From Pictodentalium vernedei (Eukaryota > Mollusca > Scaphopoda > Dentaliida > Dentaliidae): DNA of 64,000 bases. Position numbers and translations under genes: made by a program. Below the pieces are notes generated by a model, which saw only the letters and a list, made by a program, of their open reading frames with translations, was not told the DNA's origin and ran no database searches. Positions 1-12,103 of the stretch are shown piece after piece (within the stretch, counting starts at the first letter, position 1; every line of letters begins with the position of its first letter). The stretch is taken from positions 164,565,455 through 164,629,454 of the forward strand of contig CM062294.1 in assembly GCA_031216915.1 (NCBI GenBank), in the 5' to 3' direction.

Positions 1-300
1 TTCCAAGATTCAATTTCCAAGATGACAATGCAAGAGCACACAGGGCCCTTGTCGTTACAGAGTTCGTCCAGGAGCAGAACATCACTACACTGCCTTGGTC
101 AGCTCCAAGTCCAGACTTTTCACCAATCGAGCACGTCTGGGATACGCCACCAGCCCCCTACCAATGATCAGGGACCCGCCGCTGCACTGTAAGAAGAATG
201 GAATAACATCAGTCAGACTGATACTGGACGTTTGGTGAGGAGTATGCCACGTCGGATCAGCGCTTGTCTCGCGAACCGAGGAGGATTAACAAGGTATTGA
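1..300 (+). pseudogene. Tc1-like transposase, C-terminal fragment
   Basis: Read from base 3, the frame gives FQDDNARAHRALV, then LPWSAPSPDFSPIEHVWD. These are the second aspartate and third catalytic glutamate blocks of a Tc1-type DD34E integrase. A later in-frame segment ends in GGLTRY and a stop at 298-300, the usual Tc1 C-terminus. The middle (about 150-225) is shifted and degenerate. The first aspartate and the DNA-binding domain would lie to the left of the window. This is a dead fragment of a cut-and-paste transposase. The family call is firm; the left boundary cannot be seen. Confidence 0.85.
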
Positions 301-753
301 AGTCTTCGACTGAATGTGGTAAATTCTCTGACTGACCGTCTGTGTCTTCTATAACTCAGTGCGTGGAATGTGTGCTTGCCAGACACCAAACTATCGCTGA
401 AATAATTGACCTGATGTCACAATGCAATGCCTGAACTGTCGTTTTGATGAAAATATAAATGTATTTCTTCATATATCTCACTTTTATCAAATATCCCCTA
501 CTTTGTTTGAATAATATATAATCAAGATGAGCCAATCGTTTAAACATACTAAGACTAACAGGACAGACGTTGCGTGTTTACTTGCTGTCACAGAGTTACA
601 ATATAACTTGATGATTACTATAGTCCATAGAGGATATCTACGTTATTTTAGTGGATATCGGAAATTATCTCATGAATGTGGACCTGAAAGTTTTATTTTT
701 CACGAGCGCTTGCGCATGTGAAAATTAATATGTTCAGGTCCTCTTATCTCTTT
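301..753. other. no recognisable gene
   Basis: AT-rich sequence with short chance ORFs only. Around 660-735 a short interrupted inverted repeat (GTGGACCTGAAA against TTCAGGTCC) resembles the hairpin at 2333-2375, so this may be the outer part of the inverted-repeat unit that follows. Confidence 0.4.
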
Positions 754-1370
754 GACTGCTCAATATTCAGCCCAATTCGAGATGCAAACACGTACGTTTC
801 GAAACAATAACAAAGATCAGCTGATATTTTCTTCAATGCGACGTTCAAAGCAATGCCAAGCGTCGAAGCGTAGCGTCATTTAGAAAGCTGCTGATGGATA
901 TTCCTCGTTATCAATCAAGACAATTGATATCGAGAAATATACTTTAGATAATTTGCGATAATTCACAGGCTAGCATATAACAAAAAGTACTATTCTGTTT
1001 TCAGTTACCACATAAACTACCTCATATACCCCATTGGGAACAAATGTATTTTATAACACATTTAATACGAGAATGACATCAGAAATCAACGTCGACGTTT
1101 TTACGTTGTAGATGAGTTAATTTCGGAAATAGAATTGAATTAGTCTTTTATTTTATTATACGCTAGCATGTGAATTTTCGCAAATTATCTAAAAGATATT
1201 TCTCGATTTTCATTGACTCTATAGATATCGAGAAATATCCCTCAGTAGTTTTCCAAATGATGTTACGCTTCGGCGCATGACGTCGCCTTGAAGGAACGAT
1301 CAGCTTTTCTTTGTTATTGTTTTGAATCGTACGCGTTTGGGGTCGAATTGGACTGAATATTGTGCAATAA
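754..1370. repeat. large imperfect inverted repeat
   Basis: The arm at about 754-985 is the diverged reverse complement of about 1157-1370. Shared blocks include CAATATTCAG, CGTACG, AACAATAACAAAGA, ATCGAGAAATAT, TAGATAATTTGCGA and GCTAGC, in matching order. Roughly 170 bp separate the arms. This is the shape of an old foldback or MITE-like element. No target-site duplication or transposase was found, so the class is open. Confidence 0.7.
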
Positions 1371-1392
1371 AATGTCTCGTAGTATATATAGA

Positions 1393-1537
1393 CAATAAAC
1401 ATATAGTGTGTTTTTATATCTGTGTTATACAACGAGTTGAAATATGGTTTATTTTTTCGAGGCTTCGCCGAGAAAAAATAAACCATATTTCAACGAGTTG
1501 TATAACACAGATATAAAAACACACTATATGTTTATTG
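1393..1537. repeat. near-perfect long hairpin
   Basis: An arm of about 70 bp (CAATAAACATATAGTGTG...) returns inverted almost without mismatch, around a short loop near 1465 (GGCTTCG). Two small cores are not inverted: CAACGAGTTG reads the same way in both arms, and so does a central GAG. The near identity of the arms suggests recent formation or repair from one arm. No coding content. Confidence 0.85.
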
Positions 1538-1541
1538 TTTT

Positions 1542-3071
1542 TATCTGATAACAAACAGACACCCGTCTCGTGCGTCTACCCGACTTATATATGCTTCCCA
1601 CGGGCCTCCAAAGAAAACCAGTCTACGAGACAAAAGAAATAGGACAAGACGCATAGAGTTGTGTCCCTTACACTACAAAATCGATGACGGCGACTGTAAA
1701 GTGCGATTGCACTTCTTGCATCATGTAACTGCGCCGGAACAAAATAAATTTCAACTATTTTATTAACAGTAACAAAACGGTGTTTCAGTAGAGTTATTCT
1801 TTTTTTGACATAGTTCCAGTTTTCTTCCGTGTTTTATGCTGTAGTCCCAATATAACAAATAATTTTGCGTTTGTTTACAATTTTTACGAAGTGTTTTTTT
1901 TTTCAGGTAGAGCAGACGAACTTTTAATTAGCGCAGTTCCGCGAGTACTTTTGATCGAGGCCGTGACTATAAATAGTTCGCAGTCGCCGCACACTAATTA
2001 CTATTAACATTCAAGTAATTTCTACAATGTTTTGAAGCAAAATTTTAGGTTGCCTTTATTGAAGCAAAATAAATAAGAAATGACACCATCAGAGGATTTT
2101 GACAAAGTGCAATAAGCGTACAATTAAAACCTGCCCTGTGATATAACGATGTTTCATGAATGAATGAATGAAAATGGAATTGAAAGAGGTCAGAGGTCGT
2201 TCGCATAAATTATAATTATATACAACACCCGTTGTATATACTTCAAGTATATACATCGGTTGTTATACTCTATGGTTATCAGATAAAATAAAAAAATCAT
2301 CTCTATTTCAGTCAACAAAGGGAATTATCTGATGAGTGTGGATCCGAAAAATAATATTTTCAGATCCACACGATGAATGTTTTCAGTAGCTGAGGTAGTT
2401 GACCGTATAGATAAAATGAATCTATGTTGTTGCAAGGGTTATGAACAACATTGAATGGGTTGTGTTTCATTAAAATACATTCAGTCCAGGAAGCAAATTA
2501 AACCTGCCCGACAAAAGGTTGTGTTATATCACTCGTTCAAATAACATGAACTACGTGCATGGCTGTCTCGTCTTCTCTTATCTCCATATTAGTTTGAAAA
2601 AATATTTATCATTGACTAAAACGTGCCCTAAGCCTCCAATTAGCATAAGTCCTTCATTTTACTATGGGGAAGGCTGTCAAAAGCTTCAAGCCCAAGCTCG
2701 AGTCCCATCTTTACGATCGTTTTCTAGATTACATTGCTTGCTGTTAATTTTGATTTCGTTTAGGTATTCATCTTCTTTCTTGTCCCACATGCTGTGTACT
2801 TATCGCATGATTAAAATACAGATACTGTTTAACTTCTTGCATGCTGCTGGCGGATGTCATCAAAACAATGTAAAATGGGGGGAAAACTGACAAAATTATA
2901 TGGCCATTTTGGTCAGGGATTTCTCAGGTTACATATTTATGATTTGTTTTATCAAATCTAGCAATATTCGCATTCAGCAGACATATCTGGATTTGATGGC
3001 AAATACTTGAAAAAATACTCCTCTGATAAACAGTCAAAACAAATATTTAAAACAAAAATTACCTGCGGTAA
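1542..3071. other. no recognisable gene
   Basis: Holds a TATAAATA at about 1969, a small hairpin at 2333-2375 (GTGTGGATC against GATCCACAC), an imperfect hairpin near 2220-2260, and a few GAAT repeats at 2157-2170. The 123-codon open frame at 2519-2890 has no recognisable motif and I treat it as chance. Confidence 0.4.
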
Positions 3072-3282
3072 TTAACCCTTTACCTAACATGAAAAGCAGG
3101 CGACACTTGCGAACGAAATTCTTGAATAACTAATGTTTTTCATTTTTTCGTCGAGCTCGTTCCAAAGAGGGGTCATAACCTATGTTTTTGAGACAAAACA
3201 ACGAAAATATAATGAAAATTAATTGGCGATTTTTGAGAATAGCGCTGGCCAGTTTTGGCCGGTACGTTGGGTAAAGGGTTAA
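3072..3282. mobile_element. TTAA-target (piggyBac-type) MITE, copy 1
   Basis: Begins TTAACCCTTTACCTAAC and ends in its inverse (GGGTAAAGGGTTAA). The body carries the family's conserved blocks: GCAGGCGACACTTGC, GAGGGGTCATAACCTATG, then AGCGCTGGCCAGTTTTGGCC. The left half of the central palindrome is missing. TTAA at each end followed by CCC is the signature of piggyBac-type insertion. Non-coding. Confidence 0.85.
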
Positions 3283-3305
3283 GTATTTGCCACACTCAGT
3301 CTGTT

Positions 3306-3360
3306 GTAACCCTTTACCTAACATGGTTCGCGAACGACACTTGCTAAAATAAATTTGTGA
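3306..3360. mobile_element. TTAA-type MITE, terminal fragment
   Basis: GTAACCCTTTACCTAACATG followed by CGACACTTGC matches one end of the same MITE family. It lies 24 bp after copy 1 and breaks off. Probably a remnant of a second, deleted copy. Confidence 0.6.
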
Positions 3361-3833
3361 AGGCCAAAAAGGGTCTTATCGAAAAGAGGATGTGTGTTGT
3401 GCAGGTTTGTTCTCCCGGGCGCGTGAAATAAATACGACGTAGCACACCCAAAAACAACACGTCATTTTGTGTAATGAATGGTATGACGTTAAATAAAAGC
3501 ACATGCTATTGATTTGGTCCACTCAAGTCATACTAGCGCACCAGTATTTGTGCATCGAGTACGCGATATTATACGTTACTGATCTAAATGTGCGATATAA
3601 TACTGAATTTTCAGTGTTTTATCACTCACAGCGATTTAGGTGGTTATGTAGGCATATATGTGTCCTAACAGAGTGCTTAGTGTAATTTTCTGGTTGGCAA
3701 ACATATGTTTAAGTATTATCTCACTGATACCCAATAACTAAATCAATAACGCATATCTGATCTCAAGGTTACATTGACTAAATGGTTAAATTACGACAGA
3801 GGTCTATCACATCAACGGGTCAATCAAGTTGGT

Positions 3834-3835
3834 AT

Positions 3836-3902
<67 letters not shown>

Positions 3903-3903
3903 T
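3834..3903. repeat. (TTTA)n microsatellite
   Basis: About 17 uninterrupted TTTA units. In minus orientation this is a TAAA-type tail, like those at the 3' ends of the SINE copies in this window, but the sequence to its right does not clearly match that SINE. Confidence 0.95.
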
Positions 3904-6104
3904 CTGTACGGGGTTACTAGGTTGGGTAGTCTGACAGTTGCTCAGGGCTAGTGGAGAGGAGTCATGCAGTGTTCTGCCCTGAGAAACATTTGAATAACAA
4001 CCAAAATGACAGTCAACTTCGACTCGTGCATTGCACATCACACAGGGGGCGTACATGACAGTTGACAGACTTGCCGCTGTAGTCAAGTTATGGGACCTAG
4101 TTACGCAGTGGTAGGACGCTTCTTGTAGTATGCTTAGTTTTGACAACGTGATTCAATAGCACCGCAATGTAAACCAACTCAGTCTCTGAAACAATGAGTT
4201 CAGTATACCAACCGGTAGTAATTTATATTAGTGTCTACAGTGCAGATCAGACGGAGATAACCTATTTCATCGATAGAGCCTACTGCGGATGAAAATTGGA
4301 CAGAAATTTTCAACAGGATCGCAACTGAATCGGAATTCGCGATCCGTTGTTTTATGATCACATACTGCAACCCATTTTCCTGTACGTTGTTTTCCATCTC
4401 GATTCATGAACTGTGATCGAAAATGTATAACCGATTCTGATCACTCTGAAGGACACAATCGACAATCTGCCTGAAATCATTCACTCAAGTCCACTATGTA
4501 AACGGGCACCATTTTACGCGTGCTCTGTTGCAACCGGTCATAGTGTATTCAACAGTCTGCACCATACTCGCTGCGGGCCTTAAAATGATATGAGAAAGCA
4601 TATCGATGTTCCTCTGATCGAATGTTGCCACATCATTATTTGGAGCACAGGCTTTTTCAATATTCGCCAAAAAGTATTGCAATGTATCTTTCCTAAAGTC
4701 ACATTTCCCATTTATAAAGGCAATAGCCGATTCTTGGATTTCTATCATAAATTGACCTTTGCTCAAACGTTTAAATCCCCTCAAAGTTTAATCTCACCTT
4801 AGATGTGGGAGTGGTTTGTATTAGTTTAAACAATATTTATTTCAGAAAACATGTTGAAGAACAGATTACATATTAACACAATAGTACATAAACTGAAGTG
4901 GATTCAGCAGTAAGCTTGTTTAGCTTATACAAGGCTGTCTCCGATACATTTTAAACCTTTCGTATTTAATGGCTGGTACGGAAATATTTTATGTTCTTTG
5001 GCATGATTAAAAAAAAATGTGTACAAACTGCTCGAAGACAAGTGAGTGATCGAGCTAACTGAAGGGAATTAAAGAGAGAGGAAGAAAGAAAATTACAAAA
5101 TTGCAGAATGACCCAAAGAAAAATTGGTGCCAGGGTGACGTGGCATGCAGTGATTGGGGCGTTAGAATAGTCACGGTCTCGTGTTCCGAGGTTTGTATTA
5201 AACATCAAACAGCTACTTGTACAGATTGTCTGTTTGAAACCTGTTCTAATATTTTTGGTGTTTATAGATCCTTGCATATTGGTACAGCTGTTGAGTTTGA
5301 ATAAATGTCTGTGTAACTCCTTGCTTTAAACACTGGTCGAAACTTCATTGTTTTCCATACATGAACTGATCCAAGGTTTATTCACATCATTTAATTTAAT
5401 CTTCCTTTTGAAATTCCCAATTTTAGCAGTCATAAAATCAATTCTGTTTAAGTAATCCGACCTTATTAGCGAAGTTTAGAAAACCATCGTTTAAAACGAT
5501 TATTTTATTTGTCGTCTTGAAAGATCCATGAACCATTTCCAACCTTTTTCGTTTTCAGAAAGAAATCTTTTGAAAAAGACGAATCACCCTTTCTTCGTCC
5601 AATTCATTGTAAGGATTGACGTTTGGAAAGTCTGAATGAAAATATAATTTTGTGAGTTTTGCTTTTCTTGAGAGAGAACAATTCCATGTAATCCGATGTC
5701 ATGACAAATTGGAGGAAAAACATTTTAAACTACAAGAAAGTTCCATATCCCTGTTTCCAACGTGAATAGCAGACCACACTTATAAAGAAATTTAGCGAAT
5801 AACTTGAATATATATATTTTTTCTACTGAAAATAACACAGCTTATAATTATTAATTATAATTATGCTACATAAAACAGTGGAGTATCTGACAAGAGATAG
5901 CTCGCGGAGGTATCGGGAACGAAAATTAGTCAGTTTTCAATGTTTAAAAAACTGTTTAGAGTACATTATTCCATTTCCATATCATATAAAAGAATAATGC
6001 GAATATTTCAAAAAAAGTTGTGAACGATCATGATAAAAGTGAAAGAAAGAAAAATACAGGCTGGCCAGCAATCGAAAATTTTCATTTTTTTTCTGTGTTA
6101 CTGT
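3904..6104. other. no recognisable gene
   Basis: Several open frames of 65-103 codons occur on both strands. None has a recognisable domain and many overlap antisense. 3904-4120 might be a retroposon body attached to the TTTA tract. Nothing else can be supported. Confidence 0.4.
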
Positions 6105-6112
6105 ACTGACAT

Positions 6113-6962
6113 TAGGGCTGTCGCGACTATCATTTTTTGTAATCGACTAATCGTGCCCAGTAATCGACGGTTAGTCGATTAATAGTCGCTTCCCATGATT
6201 TTTTAGCAAATCATTCTTCTGTTCGTAAAACTCTGAAAATGACAATGGCACCAGTGTGTTCAGACGAAGTGGGGTTGTGGGAACAACAAATCGGTCCCGA
6301 CTGAAGCTACATGTAGTCCAATCATGGACCCACAGTCCGTAATATAATTTTTGGGGTTGGTACGTCCTGTAGAACGTACCAACCCCAAAAATAATATTAC
6401 TGACTGCGGGTCCAAGTTTGAACTAGATTGAAGCCGATGAATTAAAATAAATTTACCAAAGAACGTTCCTGCATATGTTTCCTTTCTGCAATAAGTTTCT
6501 CGAAATTTTGAACATTGAGATCTATGCATTCCCTCGTCAGTTGTTAAAATAGGATCTTAGTCTGAAGTTCCGAACTTTGAGAAGTGATCTGACGTTTTGA
6601 CTTTCGTCATAATTTTGTCACTTCCGCGCTTTGGGTTTTCCAATGGGTGCATTCGTGTGTACAACAAGACTGGAGAAATTTAGAAGAATGTATTCTTCTC
6701 GAGTAACTAACTGTGAGTGTTCTTTCTGTCAGTCAGTGACAGTCGTACAGTGTTCCGGATATGAATGTTAACTATGGTTAGATATTTCAAGTTATTCACC
6801 TTCATTGATCATTCACCTCACAAAACAATGCAATTTAGCCCCGACGTGTAGTAGACGTGTACCACCTTGAAAATGAACGACGATCGACTAAAAATAAAAA
6901 AAACGTCGACTACTTCAATAGTCGACGGCTAGTCGACTAATCGAATAATCGCGACAGCCCTA
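6113..6962. mobile_element. non-autonomous hAT element (MITE)
   Basis: Starts TAGGGCTGTCGCGA and ends TCGCGACAGCCCTA. The 8-bp word ACTGACAT directly flanks both ends (6105-6112 and 6963-6970). Eight-bp target duplications with TAGGG-type termini are diagnostic of the hAT superfamily. Subterminal stretches repeat the theme TAGTCGATTA / TCGACTAATCG, likely transposase-binding repeats. No coding frame remains. A 40-bp-arm hairpin sits inside. Confidence 0.93.
6327..6414. repeat. hairpin inside the hAT MITE
   Basis: GGACCC-CAGTC-GTAATAT through TTTTTGGGGTTGGTACGT is followed, after a 7-nt loop, by the inverse. The arms are about 40 bp with few mismatches. Confidence 0.85.
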
Positions 6963-6970
6963 ACTGACAT

Positions 6971-8138
6971 AGCAATCGTATTTTGAAATCACAAGAGGAA
7001 AAATGCAGACAGGCCACTTTACATATCTTCATATTACCCAGGAGGAAAAAATCTCCAAATAGTATCTTATTTTTCAAATTATCTTAACAGTAATGTTAAA
7101 TTCGCTAACTGACCCAAGAAATGAAGAACGACGCAACTTCCTCTGACATCATGTTGAATAACGAATATTTTTGGCCATGGATGAGTTAGAATTCTTTATG
7201 AGAAACATGTTCTAGGCGATGGTTAGTGTGCTGGTATCGTCGGCTGCAAGGTCCTTGATTCTTAGAGGATACGAGAAAAAAAATCATGGCCACCGCACGG
7301 GCCTCATATGCATTTACTGTAAAGGCCAGTTGGAGCAGGCTATATATTGACGTCATTGAACAGTTGGTGGAGATGAGAGATGAAGAGTTGCAGTTATGTT
7401 TTGTGTTGTATTTCAATTCTGATTATAAAAAAACGTAAACTTAAATGTCTTGCTGTGTAATAGTGAAAAATGCTCTATGGATTTGTTAGAAACGTGTGAT
7501 AAATGTGACACTAAATGTCTGCAGATCATCTAAAGTACAAACTACAACAAATACGCGAAAATGCAAATAAATCATTCTAAATTTTCAGAATAAAAATAAA
7601 AAAACTATTTATCGAAATATAATTTCTGGCTCTATTTTTTAAATGCGTTTCCCCTTTATGTCGTTCGATAAAATTTAATTTTCCTGCAGGCCAAAAGTAC
7701 AATGATTCAGCAATGCGTTTAGTATTTTTCAAATGTTTCGTAAATTATTGTTCAAAATATACCTGAAACATGTAATAAAAATACTTACCGTCTTTGATAA
7801 GAACCAAGCAAAGCAAACGGAACCAAAACTGACACGCAGACATGTCTATTCGTTTGCCTCACACTGTCTAACGTTCCGAGGTCAATGCAACTTTTAATAT
7901 GAAATAAGAATCGATTCATTCATGTACTAAATTACTTTCTGTGTCTTTCTAATGGGGATAACTGCGAACATACAAGAACATCGGGGAGAGAACTTGCGTG
8001 TTCCAATGAAACGGAGGTCATATAGAAAATCTCAATGAGACTGGATTTAATACTTTATTTCTGAATCGAGCGCACTGAAATCAATCTGAGCAGATGCCGA
8101 ATCTGAGATTCTTTTTAGCAAATATTATGTATAATACA
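6971..8138. other. no recognisable gene
   Basis: AT-rich, no repeat termini or domains seen. The short minus-strand frame at 7186-7416 is unrecognised. Confidence 0.4.
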
Positions 8139-8205
8139 TACGAGGGGATGTCAGAAAGTTTGGAGCCTAACATAAATAAAGCTTGAATATCGGTACAGAA
8201 CATAT

Positions 8206-8385
8206 TTATTTTTCAACATAGTCCCATTGTAACTCAGTACACATGTTCCACCTGGTCTGCCAATCGCCGATGCCTCGTCTGTAAAAGTCCATATCTTGGT
8301 CCTGTAGCCAAGCCTCCACGGCAGCTGTACGTTCCTCATCATCTTGAAATCTTTGACCACGTCAGAGTTTCTTCAATCTGGGAAA
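8206..8385 (-). pseudogene. mariner transposase C-terminal fragment (left arm)
   Basis: Minus-strand reading gives DDEERTAAVEAWLQDQDMDF, then YRRGIGDWQTRWNMC and WDYVEK with a stop at 8206-8208. This matches the usual mariner C-terminus (the DYVEK end). No catalytic residues are present. Confidence 0.8.
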
Positions 8386-8469
8386 GAGATGGCAGTCAGT
8401 ATGACCACATAAGGGTTTCTTCAAATTTGGAAAGAGATGGTAGACACTTGGTGACTACCATCTCTTCCA

Positions 8470-8645
8470 TATGCGAAGAAACACTTACGTGGTCAAAGAT
8501 ATCAAGATAATGAGGAACTTACTGCTGCTGTGGAGGCTTGGCTTCAGGGCCAAGATATGGACTTCTACAGACGCGGCATCAGCCACAGGCAGACCAGGAG
8601 GAATAAGTGTACCTTATAATTAAAAGGGGACTATTTTGAAAAAAG
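8470..8645 (+). pseudogene. mariner transposase C-terminal fragment (right arm)
   Basis: Plus-strand counterpart of the left arm, inverted relative to it. It reads roughly as AAVEAWLQGQDMDFYRRG. It is more decayed, with a stop before the DYVEK-like end. Confidence 0.75.
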
Positions 8646-8714
8646 AAATATGTTCTGTACCGATATTTCAGCTTTATTTATGTTAGGCTCAAAACTTTTT
8701 GACATCCCCTCGTA

Positions 8715-9954
8715 AATTAGAACTTGACCTTACGTATGGACCAAAACCGACAATCGCAATTCACAAAACATCGCTATATTTTATTTTCAATTTAGACTCG
8801 AAAACGAAGCTTGTCCCAACGAAAGGTTACATAGCAATAGGATCCATCACAAGCTCTCAGAGAACCTTTGTAAATCCGTAAGGAGTCGGCACTGTTATGG
8901 GCTGTTTGCTTTCCATATTTATGGGGAGACAGCGCGCAGACAACAGTTTATATAATGTGGTGTTCCATCTCTCACAGACATGTTCAGATGTCCGTTCGTG
9001 CTTCAGTAATAGATATTCCAGTCGATAAGTATTTAATGCTATGTGAAACCACCGAGGTATTAACACAATTGCTGTGCTATGCTTCATAAACAAATCAGCC
9101 TACGTCTGTGGTAAGTCTTCCCTCTTAACAATTATGTCATCAAAGATTCAGTTCAAACAAGACTCGATTGAGTTCAGCATTTGGTGCATTCTATCAAAGA
9201 AAATGAATATTTATGGTATTTTTCAGATTCAGTTGTCTGGGATATTTCAGTTGATTGAAATATACCAGATGAGTTAACGTAAACCTAAACATAGGTGGTG
9301 CAACATTAAGAGCTAGAATGGTTCCAGCTCATACCATACTGCTGGAAAGTCTTCAATGTTTACTACAGTCAGGCCTTCTCATTTCACTGAGAATTAGTTG
9401 ACAGCAGTGCTTTCGAATGTTCGTTGCAACCAAATCATGCGGTATATTCATGGTGCATCTGAAGTAATTTTCATACACCCGACGTGACTGACCATTTCGG
9501 ATTAAAAATGATCTGTCCTGCATACAGTTTACAAAGACGCCAGTCCTTCGTAGATTGGAATGCGCAGCTGAGAATCCACTCTAATACATACCATTTTACC
9601 TGAGCTATATTTTAGAATTACCCCAAAACTAACCAACGGACACTTTAGTAGAGTAAATTCAAGGCAAGGTAAGTTTTTACTTGACCCTATATTAGTGTAA
9701 ACAATATTTATTAAGGAAGATAGTTGAAAACATGCATACCTGAATTATATATAATGCAAAGATGTACAAATTCAGTTTCTAGAACGTGTGCTGAAATATT
9801 AGAACAAAATTAGATGAGAGGATCCGATGGCAAGTATGTTGCTTATTTGGGTCGTTTTGCTGTGTTAGTCTCTCTCGGGTCACCTTTAGAAAATGGTTCA
9901 GGTTTACGACGGCGGAAACGTACAATACTCGGGAACAATGAAGATACAGTCGCA
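8715..9954. other. no recognisable gene
   Basis: Short unsupported frames only. No terminal repeats or tandem structure noticed. Confidence 0.4.
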
Positions 9955-10512
9955 TAATTCGTTGTTATTGTTCGCACAATATACACTGAACGACACACGC
10001 GTGTGAATAGGTTAACAGAAATGGCACGAGTGCCAGCGCGGGAGGAAAAAACGAGAGGCCGCAGGCCTCGAGTTTTATCTCTCCGCGATGACTCAAGTGA
10101 CATATCGATTAACCCATTCACAGGCGTGTGTCGTTCTGTGTTTATTACACGCCTGCACGTATATAAAAACAAGTATTAGAAGAACACTGACGAGTTCATT
10201 TGACAACTATCAACAAAAAGAGCACATTTTATCGCCAACTAACTTTGCGAGGGGAACCCGTGTTACTAATTCGTCCCCTGAGTTCTAATGTGTTCTATGT
10301 GCCTACAGGCACATAGAGCATATTAGAACTCAGGGAATGATTTTTAGTTATCGCTAGCAATTCAAATTGTAATTGCGTTGCACGATTTGTAGAAAATTCC
10401 AGTGAAATTTCGCTTCTATTTAAAAACCGCCCGTCAACGATTTCCGTTCCGCACATATGTGCGGAACAGATTTTCATTTTCTGCATGGTTTTGTGTTGCT
10501 GCAGGCTGGGAT
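9955..10512. repeat. hairpin-rich repeat, copy 1
   Basis: Related to 32570-33545 along its whole length. It contains three hairpins in series. The first is a ~77-bp-arm imperfect hairpin (about 9988-10142, arms starting CAC-GAACGACACACGC). The second is CCTGAGTTCTAATGTG...CAGG at 10277-10334. The third is a perfect 22-bp palindrome, GTTCCGCAC/GTGCGGAAC, at 10446-10467. Unique AT-rich DNA separates them. No coding frame. Likely a non-autonomous element of unknown class. Confidence 0.75.
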
Positions 10513-11105
10513 TATATAGAACATGCGTATAATAAAATAGATTATATAAAACGGCAAAATAATGACTGTATCCACCGCATTAAAGAGATAGAAAATTTCC
10601 CTTTCGCTGTATCGTGAACGTTACGACATCACTTCCGTGTATCAATGCTCAAATGTTCAAATTCAAGTTCCTATTCAAAGACAGTGTGGAGAAAATATCT
10701 TGGACGAATAAGTCGTGCTATTGTTGTTTATAAATGATGAAATATGTTAACTGCTGTTTTTACAGTTATATTAAATATATTATAAAAAAGGAGAAACACA
10801 AAACGAGTATAGTAATGATGACATGTAAAATTTTGGAAAATATACTGATGCAGTGTGGCTGTAGATATGGTTAACGACATTTCGTGGTGGTCTTAACATT
10901 ATGTAACATTTTAGACAATGGGGCATACTTTCGGCCACCATGACCCCCAAAATATTGGAAATTTACAAAACAAAGTTCCCACTGAGTGAATACCCAATTA
11001 TAATGTTGCACTCTCCGAGCATGCGAGGTGAGCGTGTGGAGATATAAATGAACATCGAAATCGGTCGAAAATTGCACAGCCTTAACGGGATCTTGCTCAT
11101 GCAAA
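10513..11105. other. no recognisable gene
   Basis: Minus-strand frames at 10871-11215 overlap the 5' flank of the Tc1 copy that follows and look like shadows. The Tc1 left terminus should lie here, but I could not identify its inverted repeat. Confidence 0.35.
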
Positions 11106-12103
11106 ATGCTGCATTTGACCGAAGCTCGGAGAAATAATACCAGCAGCCGCTTGGAAACAGGCTGATCAGCTTCGAATGTAGCGAGAGTATCCAATGTCTC
11201 ACTAAGCACAATCACACGCCTGTGAAACTGCTATCAAATCAAAGGACAACGCAGGATCTTCCAAGATCCTGGATACTCCGAGTGACCACCCCAGCTCAGG
11301 ATCGATGCGTCCGGTTACATCATTTGCGGGAGAGAACAACCACAGCGACCTCTACAGCGTCTGCGCAACCGGGTCGGCGAACGATTTCAGATGAGATCGT
11401 TCGCAACCGTCAACGCAAGGCAGGTCCGTGTGCTAGACAGCCTGTTCGTGACGTCATTGTGACGGCACAGCATCGTCGACAGCGACTGAATGGTGCCAGA
11501 TGCACAGTGCATGATCAGAGATGGAGGACGGTATGGTTCAGAGACGAGTCACGTTTCCTTCATCGACGAATTGATGGGCGATGCCGTGTATGCAGACGTT
11601 TGGAGAACGTTTTGCGCCTACCTGAGCTCGGGAGGTGGACATATTTGGTGGTGCAGCGTTATGATGTGGGAAGCCATCTCACACACCGGTAGAACGGACC
11701 TCGTCCATGTTGAGAGTAACGTGACGGCGCAGCGGTACAGAGATGAAATTTTGCATCCACAGGTGCTCCCCATTATGCAGAATGTCAACGCTATTTTCCA
11801 GCATGACAACGCCCGACCGCACTCAGCAAGACTCAAGACAGCTTATCTACAGGATAACAACATCGAAGTCCTGCCCTGGCCCTCCAGATCGCCAGATTTG
11901 AACTCATTCAACATCTATGAGATCAACTGGATCGACGTGTGCGACAACGTCAACCACAACCTCAGACGTTACCGCAGTTGGCTCAAGCATTGCAGGACGA
12001 GTAGGCCACCATACCTCAAGCTTCCATCCGGAATCTGATTGCTTCACTGGACAAAAGGTGCCAAGCGGTTTTGGACTCAGATGGCGGCCACACTAGATAT
12101 TGA
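11106..12103 (+). pseudogene. Tc1-like transposase pseudogene
   Basis: The order of parts is that of a full DD34E Tc1 transposase. There is an N-terminal paired-type helix-turn-helix region (LTEARRNN near 11110, then VARVSNVSLSTITRL), and a second helix-turn-helix around 11260-11420 (TTPAQDRCVRLHHLRERTTT, GRRTISDEIVRNR). The first catalytic block is WFRDESRF near 11540. The middle is GGHIWWCSVMMWEAISHTGR, the second catalytic block is FQHDNARPHSARL near 11800, the third block is degenerate (PDLNSFNIYEINWIDV), and the end is SDGGHTRY with a stop at 12101-12103. At least three frame changes and internal stops break the gene, so it is inactive. The nearest codon-level start is the ATG at 11106. 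Confidence 0.9.

Larger units (their letters stand above)
8141..8712. mobile_element. mirror-image mariner derivative (foldback)
   Basis: The ends are long inverted repeats starting CGAGGGGATGTCAGAAAG, and TA flanks both sides (8139-8140 and 8713-8714), as expected for Tc1/mariner insertion. Each arm extends about 250 bp inward and contains the same transposase C-terminus, facing outward. The element is therefore two copies of a mariner 3' end joined head to head, and it lacks the 5' end and catalytic core. It cannot encode transposase but could be mobilised in trans. Confidence 0.88.

Noticed and set aside
1960..2060. TATAAATA with downstream AATAAA as a solo LTR
   Set aside because: No TG...CA ends, no target duplication and no second LTR could be found.
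10871..11215. 114-codon minus-strand ORF
   Set aside because: Overlaps the N-terminal coding part and 5' flank of the Tc1 pseudogene on the plus strand; no motif.
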